Origin: Chloroflexia bacterium SDU3-3
Lineage (GTDB): Bacteria; Chloroflexota; Chloroflexia; Chloroflexales; Roseiflexaceae
Direction of reading: 5' to 3'
NCBI GenBank assembly: GCA_009268125.1
Contig: WBOU01000016.1
Coordinates: 62,001 to 126,000, forward strand
Length of the DNA stretch: 64,000 bases
The position numbers and the translations under genes were made by a program. Positions 37,355 to 44,859 of the stretch are shown here, in pieces. The notes under the pieces were generated by a model. It saw nothing but the letters and a program-made list of their open reading frames with translations. It did not search any database and was not told the DNA's origin. Position 1 is the stretch's first letter. Every line of letters starts with the position of its first letter.

Positions 37355-38395
37355 CTATGCCGACGCCCGTTGGACCACCGTCACACCCATCACCTCCGCC
37401 TGCGGCTGCAGATCGTCATCGCCCTCGATCTGCTCCAGCAGCAGATCGCCCGCCCGCTCGCCCAGGTCGGCCAGCGGAATATGTATAGTTGAAAGCGGCG
37501 GCACCACCTGCCGCGCCAGATCGATATCATCACACCCGAACAGCGCCACATCCTCGGGCACGCGCAGGCCGCGATGGCGGGTCTCCTCGATCACCCGCAC
37601 GGCCAGATGGTCGTTGGCGGCAAAGATCGCCGTGGGCGGCAGCTCCATGTCGAGCAGCTGTCGAATGCTCGGCAGCGCCCGCCCGGCATCCCAGGTGTCG
37701 CCCACCACCAGCGCGGGGTCGAAGGCGATGCCGTGGTGATCGAGCGCGTCGCGGTAGCCCGCGATCCGGCTCTGGGCCGTGCCATAGCGCCGATCGCCCG
37801 CCAGGTGCGCGATCCGGCGGTGGCCCTGGGCGATCAGGTGACTGACCGCCTCGTAGCTGCCGCGCCGGTCGTCGTAGCGGATGGAGCTGAGGCCGAAGCG
37901 CGGCGAGCCGGGCTGCTCGATGCACACGCAGGGCAGCTGGGTGGCGGCCACGCGCTCCAGCAGCGCATCGGTGGCTGGGGCCTCCTCGACCAGGCGCACC
38001 ACCACGCCATCCAGCCGCCCGCTGCGCAGCAGGGCATCCACCGCGCCCAGATCCTCGCCCACCAGCATGGGGTAGACCAGCATGTAGTAGCCGTGCTCCT
38101 TCAGGCGCATGGTCAGGCCAGTGAGGATGGTAGCCGAGTAGGCGGCGGTAAACACGCTCGACGCGTAATAATCATTGACAATTAGGGCAACCGTGTTGGT
38201 GCGCTGGGCGCGCAGCCCGCGGGCGAAGGCGCTGGGGTGGTAGTCCAGCTCGTGGATGGCGCGCAGCACACGCTCACGCACCTCGGGGGAGGTGGGGCGT
38301 GGGCCATTGTTGATCACATAGGAGACCACCGCCGTGGAGACGCCAGCCAGCCGCGCCACATCCTGATGAGTCACCCGCTTCTTAGGTCGCACCAT
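37355..38395 (-). CDS. LacI-family transcription regulator of the arabinoside operon
   Basis: A 346-aa regulator. The HTH is at residues about 8-27 (THQDVARLAGVSTAVVSYVI), followed by the hinge helix YHPSAFARGLRAQRT and a periplasmic-binding-protein-like sensor (about 65-340: TVALIVNDYYASSVFTAAYS, IAHLAGDRRYGTAQSRIAGY, IFAANDHLAVRVIEE and LFGCDDIDLARQVVPPLSTI). Two operators of its expected type lie ahead of the adjacent operon and a partial one directly before its own ATG, so it should repress both until an arabino-sugar binds. The effector is inferred from the GH127 gene. Confidence 0.93.
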   Translation of the reverse strand: MVRPKKRVTHQDVARLAGVSTAVVSYVINNGPRPTSPEVRERVLRAIHELDYHPSAFARGLRAQRTNTVALIVNDYYASSVFTAAYSATILTGLTMRLKEHGYYMLVYPMLVGEDLGAVDALLRSGRLDGVVVRLVEEAPATDALLERVAATQLPCVCIEQPGSPRFGLSSIRYDDRRGSYEAVSHLIAQGHRRIAHLAGDRRYGTAQSRIAGYRDALDHHGIAFDPALVVGDTWDAGRALPSIRQLLDMELPPTAIFAANDHLAVRVIEETRHRGLRVPEDVALFGCDDIDLARQVVPPLSTIHIPLADLGERAGDLLLEQIEGDDDLQPQAEVMGVTVVQRASA

Positions 38396-38404
38396 GGTTC
38401 TCTA

Positions 38405-38420
38405 TTCTAATCGATTTGCG
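38405..38420. promoter_or_regulatory. Partial LacI-type operator at the regulator's own start
   Basis: TTCTAATCGATTTGCG matches the left 12 bases of operator 2 exactly and then diverges. It lies ten bases upstream of the lacI-type ATG, suggesting weaker autorepression. Confidence 0.6.
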
Positions 38421-38490
38421 TGCCAAAGCAACTATAGCACAGAGGCCACGATGCTGTCAATAGTTTTCCCCGCGCGGCGCGAAAAAGCGC

Positions 38491-38520
38491 TTGTGCAGAA
38501 CCGCGCAGATCTGGTATACT
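38491..38520 (+). promoter_or_regulatory. Promoter of the parB-tgt operon
   Basis: TTGTGC (38491-38496), an 18-bp spacer and TATACT (38515-38520) preceded by TGG. The ParB-like ATG is 79 bases downstream. Confidence 0.65.
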
Positions 38521-38598
38521 CTGGCCCGAACAGACGTTTTGAATTAAGTGTCGCCGCGCCCATTTTGGTGCGGCGCTCCTGTGCATTTGGAGCGATTG

Positions 38599-39669
38599 AT
38601 GAAACTTCTCTACCTCGACCCACGCACCATCGATGCCGACCCCTCGGGGGTCCGCGAGAGCCCCGGCGACATCGCCGGGCTGGCCGCCACCATCGCCGAG
38701 CAGGGGCTGCTGCAGCCGCTGGGCGTGGTGGAAAGCGGCGGCGGGCGCTACCGCGTGGTCTACGGCAACCGCCGCCGCGAGGCATCGCTGAAGCTGGGGC
38801 TGGAGAAAGTGCCCTGCATCGTGCTGGAAAACGACGACCCGCACACCCTGCTCCAGCAGCTGACCGAGAACCTGCAGCGCCAGGATCTGAACGATCTGGA
38901 GAAATCCAAGGCCTTCGCCCGCCTGCGCGAGCTGATCCAGGAGCGTGGCGAGCTGACCGGCGAGACCGAGCTGGATGATGCGGTGGGCGTGGCGGTGGGC
39001 CTCACAGGCCGCACCATCCGGCGCTACATGGGCCTGCTCGACCTGCCCGAGGAGATCCACGACATGCTGCGCACCGGCGAGCTAAGCGTGACCCAGGCCC
39101 AGCACCTGCGCCGCATCAGCAACCAGCGCACCCAGATCGAGCTGGCCAAGGCCGCCGTGGAAGAGGGCATGTCGGCAGCCGAGCTGAGCCGCCTCTCCAG
39201 CTACTTCGCCGCCAACCCCGGCATCTCGCTAGACACCGCGCTTGAGGCCCTGCAGCAGGGTGTCGAGGTGCGCGAGCAGCACGCGCCTGCGGTGGCCGCT
39301 GGCGGCGGGCCGCTGGCCAAGGTGGGCGCTGGCTCGTTCGCCACCCGCGAGGAGAGCGACGACGACCTGTGGGACGATGACGAGCAGCCCAAGGACGACG
39401 GCGACGGCATCAACATCGAGTCGGTCACCATCGAGAACCAGCCCAAGAACAAGTCGCGCGTGTTCCGCATCCGCTCGCTCGACCAGATGGTGGATGAGAC
39501 CGACCGCCTGGCCCGCGCCCATGTCGAGGGCGACCTGGAGAAGTGGGTGAAATCGGACGAGGGCGCATCCTTCAAGGTGCGTCTGCTGATCAAGCAGCTC
39601 AACTCGCTGCTGCGCGCGCTGCAGAACACCGCCAGCGAGCAGGGCTGGGCCACGGGGGATGAGGAGTAG
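38599..39669 (+). CDS. ParB/Spo0J-family DNA-binding protein
   Basis: A 356-aa protein with the ParB N-terminal CTPase-type domain: AATIAEQGLLQPLGVV, YRVVYGNRRREASLKLGLEK (the GxRR box) and LTENLQRQDLNDLEKSKAF. A central HTH follows (VGLTGRTIRRYMGLLDLPEE, LSVTQAQHLRRISN). The C-terminal third is unlike chromosomal ParB: an acidic stretch (EESDDDLWDDDEQPKDDGDG) and a new helical tail. No parA and no parS-like 16-bp palindrome was noticed nearby, so it may be a nucleoid-occlusion or gene-regulating relative. GGAG is seven bases before the ATG. tgt follows after two bases, so the two are one transcription unit. Confidence 0.85.
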   Translation: MKLLYLDPRTIDADPSGVRESPGDIAGLAATIAEQGLLQPLGVVESGGGRYRVVYGNRRREASLKLGLEKVPCIVLENDDPHTLLQQLTENLQRQDLNDLEKSKAFARLRELIQERGELTGETELDDAVGVAVGLTGRTIRRYMGLLDLPEEIHDMLRTGELSVTQAQHLRRISNQRTQIELAKAAVEEGMSAAELSRLSSYFAANPGISLDTALEALQQGVEVREQHAPAVAAGGGPLAKVGAGSFATREESDDDLWDDDEQPKDDGDGINIESVTIENQPKNKSRVFRIRSLDQMVDETDRLARAHVEGDLEKWVKSDEGASFKVRLLIKQLNSLLRALQNTASEQGWATGDEE

Positions 39670-39671
39670 CA

Positions 39672-40904
39672 ATGCCGCTGAGCTTTGACATCCTGCACCG
39701 CGACCCCGAGAGCCGCGCCCGCGTGGGCCTGATCAGCACCGGCCACGGCGTGGTCGAGACGCCGGTGTTCATGCCGGTGGGCACGCGCGGCTCGGTCAAA
39801 TCGCTCACCCCCGAGGAGGTGAGCGACGCCGGGGCGCAGATCATCCTGGGCAACACCTACCACCTCTACCTGCTGCCGGGGCACGAGCTGATCGCGCGGC
39901 AGGGCGGCCTGCACAAGTTTATGGGCTGGGATGGCCCCATCCTCACCGACTCGGGCGGCTTCCAGGTGTTCTCGCTGGTCTACGGCGGCATCGCCGACGA
40001 GGTGAAGGGCCGCCGCCCGGCCCACCCCGAGGCCATGAAGAACATGGTGAAGATCACCAGCGACGGCGTGATGTTCCGATCCTACCTGGATGGCTCGAAG
40101 CATCTGTTCACCCCCGAGCGCAGCATCGAGATCCAGAAGGGCATCGGGGCCGACATCATCCTGTGCTTCGACGAGCTACCGCCGTTCCGCCAGGGCTACG
40201 ACTACACCAAGAAGTCCATGGCCATGACCCACCGCTGGGCGCAGCGCTGCCTCGACTTCCACCAGCGCACGCGCGGCGGCGAGGGCCTGCCCTTCGCCCA
40301 GCCTAACCCCGACCAGTCGCTGTTTGGGATCGTGCACGGCGGTGTGTTCCCCGACCTGCGCAAGGAGAGCGCCGAGGTGGTGGGAACCATGGGCTTCGAC
40401 GGCCTGTGCATCGGCGGCTCGCTGGGCGCGAACAAGGCCCAGATCTACGAGGTGGTGGACATGACCATCCCGCACATGCCGGATGCGCTGCCCCGCCACC
40501 TGCTGGGCATCGGCGATGTGGATGACCTGATCGAGGGCGTGGCGCGCGGCATCGACATGTTCGACTGCGTCAGCCCCACGCGGCTGGGCCGGCATGGCAC
40601 CGCGCTGGTGCGCGACCGCGCGCGGCGCTTCAAGCTGAACCTCTCCAACGCGGCCCTGCGCGAAGACCCCGGCCCGATCGACGCCGCGTGCGGCTGCTAC
40701 ACCTGCCAGAACTACAGCCGCTCCTACATCCACTACCTGTTCCGCGCCCAGGAGCTGCTGGCCATCCGCCTGGTGAGCCTGCACAATGTGGCCTTCCTCT
40801 GCAACCTGATGCGGCAGATCCGCGAGAGCATCCGCGCGGGCTGCTTCGGCGAGCTGCGCCGCGAGTGGCTGGGCGAGAGCGCCACGCCGATCGCGGGCCT
40901 CTAG
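39672..40904 (+). CDS. tgt: tRNA-guanine transglycosylase (Tgt), queuine-type pocket
   Basis: A 410-aa enzyme exchanging guanine 34 in GUN anticodons for a queuosine precursor. Seen: TDSGGFQVFSL, the catalytic Asp298 in GIDMFDCVSPTRLGRHG and the zinc site CGCYTC-x-n-YIHYLFR. In the bacterial preQ1 enzymes the pocket reads FDECTPYP and GGLAVG; here it reads FDELPPFR (Leu169 for Cys158 of Zymomonas) and GGSLGA (Gly252 at the Val233 position, with one residue missing after it). The eukaryotic queuine enzyme likewise has Val for Cys and Gly for Val, which enlarges the pocket. Together with the ECF importer just downstream this suggests use of salvaged queuine rather than preQ1 (inference). Confidence 0.93.
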   Translation: MPLSFDILHRDPESRARVGLISTGHGVVETPVFMPVGTRGSVKSLTPEEVSDAGAQIILGNTYHLYLLPGHELIARQGGLHKFMGWDGPILTDSGGFQVFSLVYGGIADEVKGRRPAHPEAMKNMVKITSDGVMFRSYLDGSKHLFTPERSIEIQKGIGADIILCFDELPPFRQGYDYTKKSMAMTHRWAQRCLDFHQRTRGGEGLPFAQPNPDQSLFGIVHGGVFPDLRKESAEVVGTMGFDGLCIGGSLGANKAQIYEVVDMTIPHMPDALPRHLLGIGDVDDLIEGVARGIDMFDCVSPTRLGRHGTALVRDRARRFKLNLSNAALREDPGPIDAACGCYTCQNYSRSYIHYLFRAQELLAIRLVSLHNVAFLCNLMRQIRESIRAGCFGELRREWLGESATPIAGL

Positions 40905-40935
40905 CGCGGCAGCGCCATACGACCGTTGGGCACAC

Positions 40936-40963
40936 AACACCCCCGCAGCGCTGCGGGGGTGTT
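40936..40963. terminator. Hairpin terminator after tgt
   Basis: A perfect 13-bp stem AACACCCCCGCAG / CTGCGGGGGTGTT with only CG as loop centre (28-bp palindrome), 31 bases after the tgt stop. There is no T run, so read-through into the ECF genes is possible. Confidence 0.7.
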
Positions 40964-41040
40964 GCCATACCCCATGCCTACCCTTACAGGGCGTTTGCCT
41001 GAATCAGATGCGCTATCCTGCAGGCATAGGCCAGCCGCTA

Positions 41041-41049
41041 TGCTATAAT
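41041..41049 (+). promoter_or_regulatory. Extended -10 promoter of the ECF operon
   Basis: TGCTATAAT, a full extended -10, 68 bases before the ATG at 41117. No good -35 match is seen. I looked for a preQ1-type riboswitch in the leader and saw none. Confidence 0.6.
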
Positions 41050-41116
41050 GGCCGACACCCATGTGTTATGGTGACACAGATTCTCGGGCGCACTCGCAGT
41101 CAGGAAAGGAGCCCTG

Positions 41117-41956
41117 ATGGAAACCACCCGACGCCTCAGGCTGAACAGCACATCGCTTGTCCTCATCCCCCTCGCGATCGTGATCAACATCGCGATCGGC
41201 CAGCTCGCCGCAGGCACCCCGGTCTACCTCGACAGCATCGGCACGGTGCTGGTGGGCGCGCTGATGGGGCCGCTGATGGGCGCGCTCACTGGCATGCTCA
41301 GCAACCTGATCTGGGGGGCGGCGACCAGCAGCGTCCCCACGGCCTCATTCTTCTATGTGGCAGGCACTATCGGCCTGATCGCCGGGTTCGCAGGCAAGCA
41401 GCGCCTGTTCCTGCGCGCATCGCCCCGCTGGTTCTCGGCGGTGGTCGGCGCGATCTTCCTGTTCGCGCTCACGCTCTTCGTGCTGATGTTCATCGGGCGC
41501 ACCATCGACAGCGAAGGCAACTCGGTGCTGCCAACCATGCAAGATCTGTTTGTCAGCAACTGGTTCATCTTCGTGCTGGCGCTGGCGGCTGGGGCGGTGG
41601 CGGGCTACGCCGTGCTGCAGCGTGGCGGCTACGCGGGCATGATCGGGCTGCTCACCGGCGTGCTCTGCGCGATCATCGCCGCGCCGACGGCGGCCTACTT
41701 CTTCAGCGGCGTGACCGGTGGCGGCACCGACATGCTGGTGGCGCTCTACCGGGCCAGCGGGGCCAATATCATGGGCTCGGTGCTGGCGCAGAGCACCACA
41801 TCCGACCCCTTCGATAAGATGACCTCGTTTATGCTGGTCTGGCTGATTTTGCAGGCCTTGCCCCGGCGCATCCTGGCGCGCTTCCCCTATGGCCTGCCAG
41901 AAACAGCAGACGATCAGCACGTCCCGGCAGAACCGCTGGCCAGTCGTCTCTCATAG
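41117..41956 (+). CDS. ECF transporter substrate-binding (S) component, possibly queuine/queuosine type
   Basis: A 279-aa membrane protein with about six helices: SLVLIPLAIVINIAIGQLAA, VLVGALMGPLMGALTGML, FVLALAAGAVAGYAVLQRG and others. The motif TPVYLDSIGTVLVGALMGP, followed by a Gly-rich helix, is typical of an S-component group. It is encoded directly ahead of EcfT and a fused EcfA, making a dedicated (group I) importer, and follows tgt. Rodionov and colleagues predicted an S family (QrtT) for queuosine precursors from such linkage; whether this protein belongs to QrtT I cannot confirm. AAAGGAGCCCTG precedes the ATG. The C-terminal 25 residues are hydrophilic. Confidence 0.75.
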   Translation: METTRRLRLNSTSLVLIPLAIVINIAIGQLAAGTPVYLDSIGTVLVGALMGPLMGALTGMLSNLIWGAATSSVPTASFFYVAGTIGLIAGFAGKQRLFLRASPRWFSAVVGAIFLFALTLFVLMFIGRTIDSEGNSVLPTMQDLFVSNWFIFVLALAAGAVAGYAVLQRGGYAGMIGLLTGVLCAIIAAPTAAYFFSGVTGGGTDMLVALYRASGANIMGSVLAQSTTSDPFDKMTSFMLVWLILQALPRRILARFPYGLPETADDQHVPAEPLASRLS

Positions 41957-42009
41957 ATCAGCATGCAGGCCAGCGACGAGGCTCGCCTGCACAAGCTCAT
42001 GCTACGCCT

Positions 42010-42783
42010 ATGATGATCTACCGCCCGGGAACCAGTCTGCTGCATCAGCTTCACCCCCTCACCAAGCTGGCCATTGTGGCCACGCTTGGCATGACGGTCT
42101 ACCTCTTCCCCACCCTCTGGCTCGCGCCGCTGATCTTCGCGCTGCTGCTGCTCATAGCCCAGCGCATCCAGGCGGCGGGCGCGCTGCTGCGTGTGATCGC
42201 GGGCACGCTGCTGCCGCTGTTCTGCTCGCTGTTCCTCATCCAGGGGCTGCTCTTCCCGCCGATCGGCGCGCAGGCGATCGCCCAGCTTGGGCCAGTGCGG
42301 CTCACCGACGGCGGCCTGCTGCTGACCTTCACCACCGCCACGCGGCTGCTGATGCTCTGCGCGGGCCTGATGCTGCTGATGTTCACCACCCACCCCGCCG
42401 ACCTCACCGCCGCGCTGGCTCAGATCGGCATGCCGCGCAGCATCGGCTATATCGTGCTGGTGAGCATCCAGATCATCCCCGACATGCTGGCCCGCGCCCA
42501 GGGCATCCTCGACGCCCAGCAGTCGCGCGGGCTGGATGTGCGCGGGCTGCGGCGGCTGTGGGCGCTGCCCGCCCTGGTCGGCCCGCTGATCGTGGGGGCC
42601 CTGGCCGATGTCGAGGAGCGCGCCATGGCCATCGAGTCGCGGGCCTTCCTGGCCGAGGGGCCAAAGACCGATCTGCGCCGCCCGCACGACTCGCCGCGCC
42701 AGCGCGGGGTGCGCTGGGGCGCGCTGACGCTGATCGGCATGATGGTGATCGCCCGCTGCGCGCTGCTGGTGGTGGGATCATGA
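42010..42783 (+). CDS. ecfT: ECF transporter transmembrane coupling protein EcfT
   Basis: A 257-aa membrane protein that transmits ATPase movement to the S component. The two coupling-helix motifs are visible as AQQSRGLD (about 171-178) and MAIESRAFLAEGPKT (about 205-219), corresponding to the A-R-G and E-R-x-F boxes of EcfT. Four or more helices precede them (LTKLAIVATLGMTVYLFPTL, LTFTTATRLLMLCAGLMLLM). Its stop overlaps the ATG of the ATPase gene (ATGA). Confidence 0.9.
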   Translation: MMIYRPGTSLLHQLHPLTKLAIVATLGMTVYLFPTLWLAPLIFALLLLIAQRIQAAGALLRVIAGTLLPLFCSLFLIQGLLFPPIGAQAIAQLGPVRLTDGGLLLTFTTATRLLMLCAGLMLLMFTTHPADLTAALAQIGMPRSIGYIVLVSIQIIPDMLARAQGILDAQQSRGLDVRGLRRLWALPALVGPLIVGALADVEERAMAIESRAFLAEGPKTDLRRPHDSPRQRGVRWGALTLIGMMVIARCALLVVGS

Positions 42784-44432
42784 GCACGCTGTCGCTGCAC
42801 AATATCAGCTTCACCTACCTAGCCGCGCGGCAGCCAGCCCTGCGCGATATCTCGCTGGCCATTGGCCAGGGCCAGATCTGCGGCGTGGTGGGCACGATCG
42901 GCGCGGGCAAATCGACCCTGGCCGCGCTGTGCGCCGGTTTCATGCCGCAGTTCTTCCAGGGCCGCATCTCCGGCAGCGCGCTGCTGGATGGCCGCGATCT
43001 GCTGGCCAGCAGCGTGGCCGAGCTGGTGCGCCACGTGGCGCTGGTGCGCCCCGACCCCTACAGCCAGATCTCGGGGGCGCGCTTCAGCGTGGCCGAGGAG
43101 GTGGCGTTCGGGCTGGAAAATCTGGGCGTTCCCGCCCCCGAGATCTACCAGCGGGTCGAGCAGGCGCTGGACGCCATGGAGCTGTGCCACCTGCGCGACC
43201 GCTCGCCCTATGCGCTCTCGGGCGGGCAGCAGCAGCGGCTGGTGATCGCCGCCGCGCTGGCGCTGCGCCCCGCCGTGCTGGTGCTGGATGAGCCGACCGC
43301 CCAGATCGACCCGCTGGGCCAGCACCGCCTGGCCGACCTACTGCGCGCGCTGGCCCGCAGCGGCACCGCCATCCTGGTGGCCGAGCACCGGCTGGAGTGG
43401 CTGGCCGAGCTGGCCGACCACGTGCTGGCGCTCGACGAGGGCCAGCCGATCGCCTACGGCCCGCCCGCCGAGGTGCTGGCCAGCCCGCTGCTGGTCGAGC
43501 GCGGCATCGGCTGGCCGCGCCCGACGGCGCTGGTGGCCCACATGCGCGCCCAGGGCGCGCTGCCCGCCCACACGCCCCTGCCCATCACCGAGCAGGGCGC
43601 GATCGAGGCGCTGCATGGGCTGGCGCTGCCGCCGCGCCTGCCAGCGCCGCCGCCCGCCCCAGCCGCGCCCATCGTCGCGCTCGACATGGTGCGCTACCGC
43701 TACCCCACGGGCGTGGAGGCGCTGCGCGGCGTGAGCCTGCGGATCGCACCGGGCGAGCGCATGGCCCTGCTGGGGCCGAACGGCGCGGGCAAGAGCACCC
43801 TGGTGCGGCACCTGAACGGGATTATTCACCCCAGCGCAGGCCAGGTGCAGATCGGCGGCCAAGAAGCGCGCCGCCGCAGCGTGGCCCAGCTGGCCCGCAC
43901 GGTCGGCGTGGTGTTCCAGGACACGCGCAACCAGCTGTTCGCCCACACCGTGCGCGACGAGGTGGCCTTTGGGCCGAAGAACCTGCGCCACAGCCCAGCC
44001 CGCGTGGCCCAGCTGGTGGATGCCGCGCTGGATGCGCTGGGCCTGCGCGCTGTGGCCGCCGAGCACCCCTACGATCTGCCGCCCGCGATGCGTCGGCTGG
44101 TAGCCATCGCTTCGGTGCTGGCCATGGAGCCGCCGCTGCTGGTGCTCGATGAGCCGACCGCCGGGTTGGATGGCCCTTCCACCCAGCGCATCCGGGCGCT
44201 GTGCGAGCAGCGCATGCGTGCAGGCCAGAGCACCCTGGTGGTGTCACACGATTTGGACTTTTCATACGAGGCGCTCGACCGCGTCATCCTGCTTGATCAG
44301 GGTCAAATCGTGTTCGATCTGCGCTGGGAAGCGTTCGACGAGCAGCATATTCGTACGCTTCGTACAATTGCTGGACTGCCACTGGCGCTGCGCCTTGACC
44401 AGCCCACGGCGCATCGTGAGGCGGGAGCCTAG
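42780..44432 (+). CDS. Fused ECF ATPase (EcfA-EcfA' in one chain)
   Basis: A 550-aa protein of two ABC ATPase domains. Domain 1 (about 1-240) has Walker A GTIGAGKST (about 40), signature LSGGQQQR and Walker B VLVLDEPTAQID. Domain 2 (about 300-545) has Walker A GPNGAGKST (about 332), Q loop VFQDTRNQLFAHTVRDEVAF and Walker B LLVLDEPTAGLD, but its signature is degenerate: YDLPPAMRR instead of LSGGQ-RR. One composite ATP site is therefore probably weak. The ATG at 42780 overlaps the ecfT stop; the much longer upstream open frame is an artefact of GC-rich sequence. Confidence 0.9.
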   Translation: MSTLSLHNISFTYLAARQPALRDISLAIGQGQICGVVGTIGAGKSTLAALCAGFMPQFFQGRISGSALLDGRDLLASSVAELVRHVALVRPDPYSQISGARFSVAEEVAFGLENLGVPAPEIYQRVEQALDAMELCHLRDRSPYALSGGQQQRLVIAAALALRPAVLVLDEPTAQIDPLGQHRLADLLRALARSGTAILVAEHRLEWLAELADHVLALDEGQPIAYGPPAEVLASPLLVERGIGWPRPTALVAHMRAQGALPAHTPLPITEQGAIEALHGLALPPRLPAPPPAPAAPIVALDMVRYRYPTGVEALRGVSLRIAPGERMALLGPNGAGKSTLVRHLNGIIHPSAGQVQIGGQEARRRSVAQLARTVGVVFQDTRNQLFAHTVRDEVAFGPKNLRHSPARVAQLVDAALDALGLRAVAAEHPYDLPPAMRRLVAIASVLAMEPPLLVLDEPTAGLDGPSTQRIRALCEQRMRAGQSTLVVSHDLDFSYEALDRVILLDQGQIVFDLRWEAFDEQHIRTLRTIAGLPLALRLDQPTAHREAGA

Positions 44433-44859
44433 CCGCAGCCCCACCCTTTGGCAAAATCCTTTGCCTTCCTAATCACCAAAAGCGATATTTTTCACAAGCC
44501 CCTCAATCCGCATGCGCAGCCAGCGTAGGCATAGTGGAGCTGCGGTATACATGCCGACCAAACTACCTAGGTAATTGCCACCGCCTCAGCCCTCAAGATT
44601 AGGCAGTTCTGCCGTTGTTGCTTTCCACCAAAGAAGATAGACTGCCCTTCATCACCCCGTTATAAGTTCAGTAAACTTACAAATGCACCAACAACGATGT
44701 GTGCGTACCACAACCCATAACAGGCAGCCATCGCCGGGATGCCCTGGGTATGCGAAAGGAGAGCCAAGCGCGCCTCCCGGTCTAACCGTTCACATCATCT
44801 CCACACTCGTCCGAGGATTTGCCCTGCACGGCTGATTTGACGAAAGGAATCAGAAACCC
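44433..44859. other. Intergenic region upstream of the ngcEFG-like operon
   Basis: A 427-bp gap without coding signs, less GC-rich than its flanks. It holds the inverted repeat at 44663-44679. A GGTATACA at about 44550 could be a -10 but lacks a partner. Confidence 0.5.
44663..44679. promoter_or_regulatory. Inverted repeat TAAGTT-N5-AACTTA, operator candidate
   Basis: A perfect 6-bp inverted repeat about 180 bp upstream of the amino-sugar importer. No regulator gene is adjacent. Confidence 0.4.

Noticed and set aside
40905-41116. preQ1 riboswitch ahead of the ECF operon
   Set aside because: No recognisable aptamer core before the ATG; only the tgt terminator hairpin and an extended -10 are visible.
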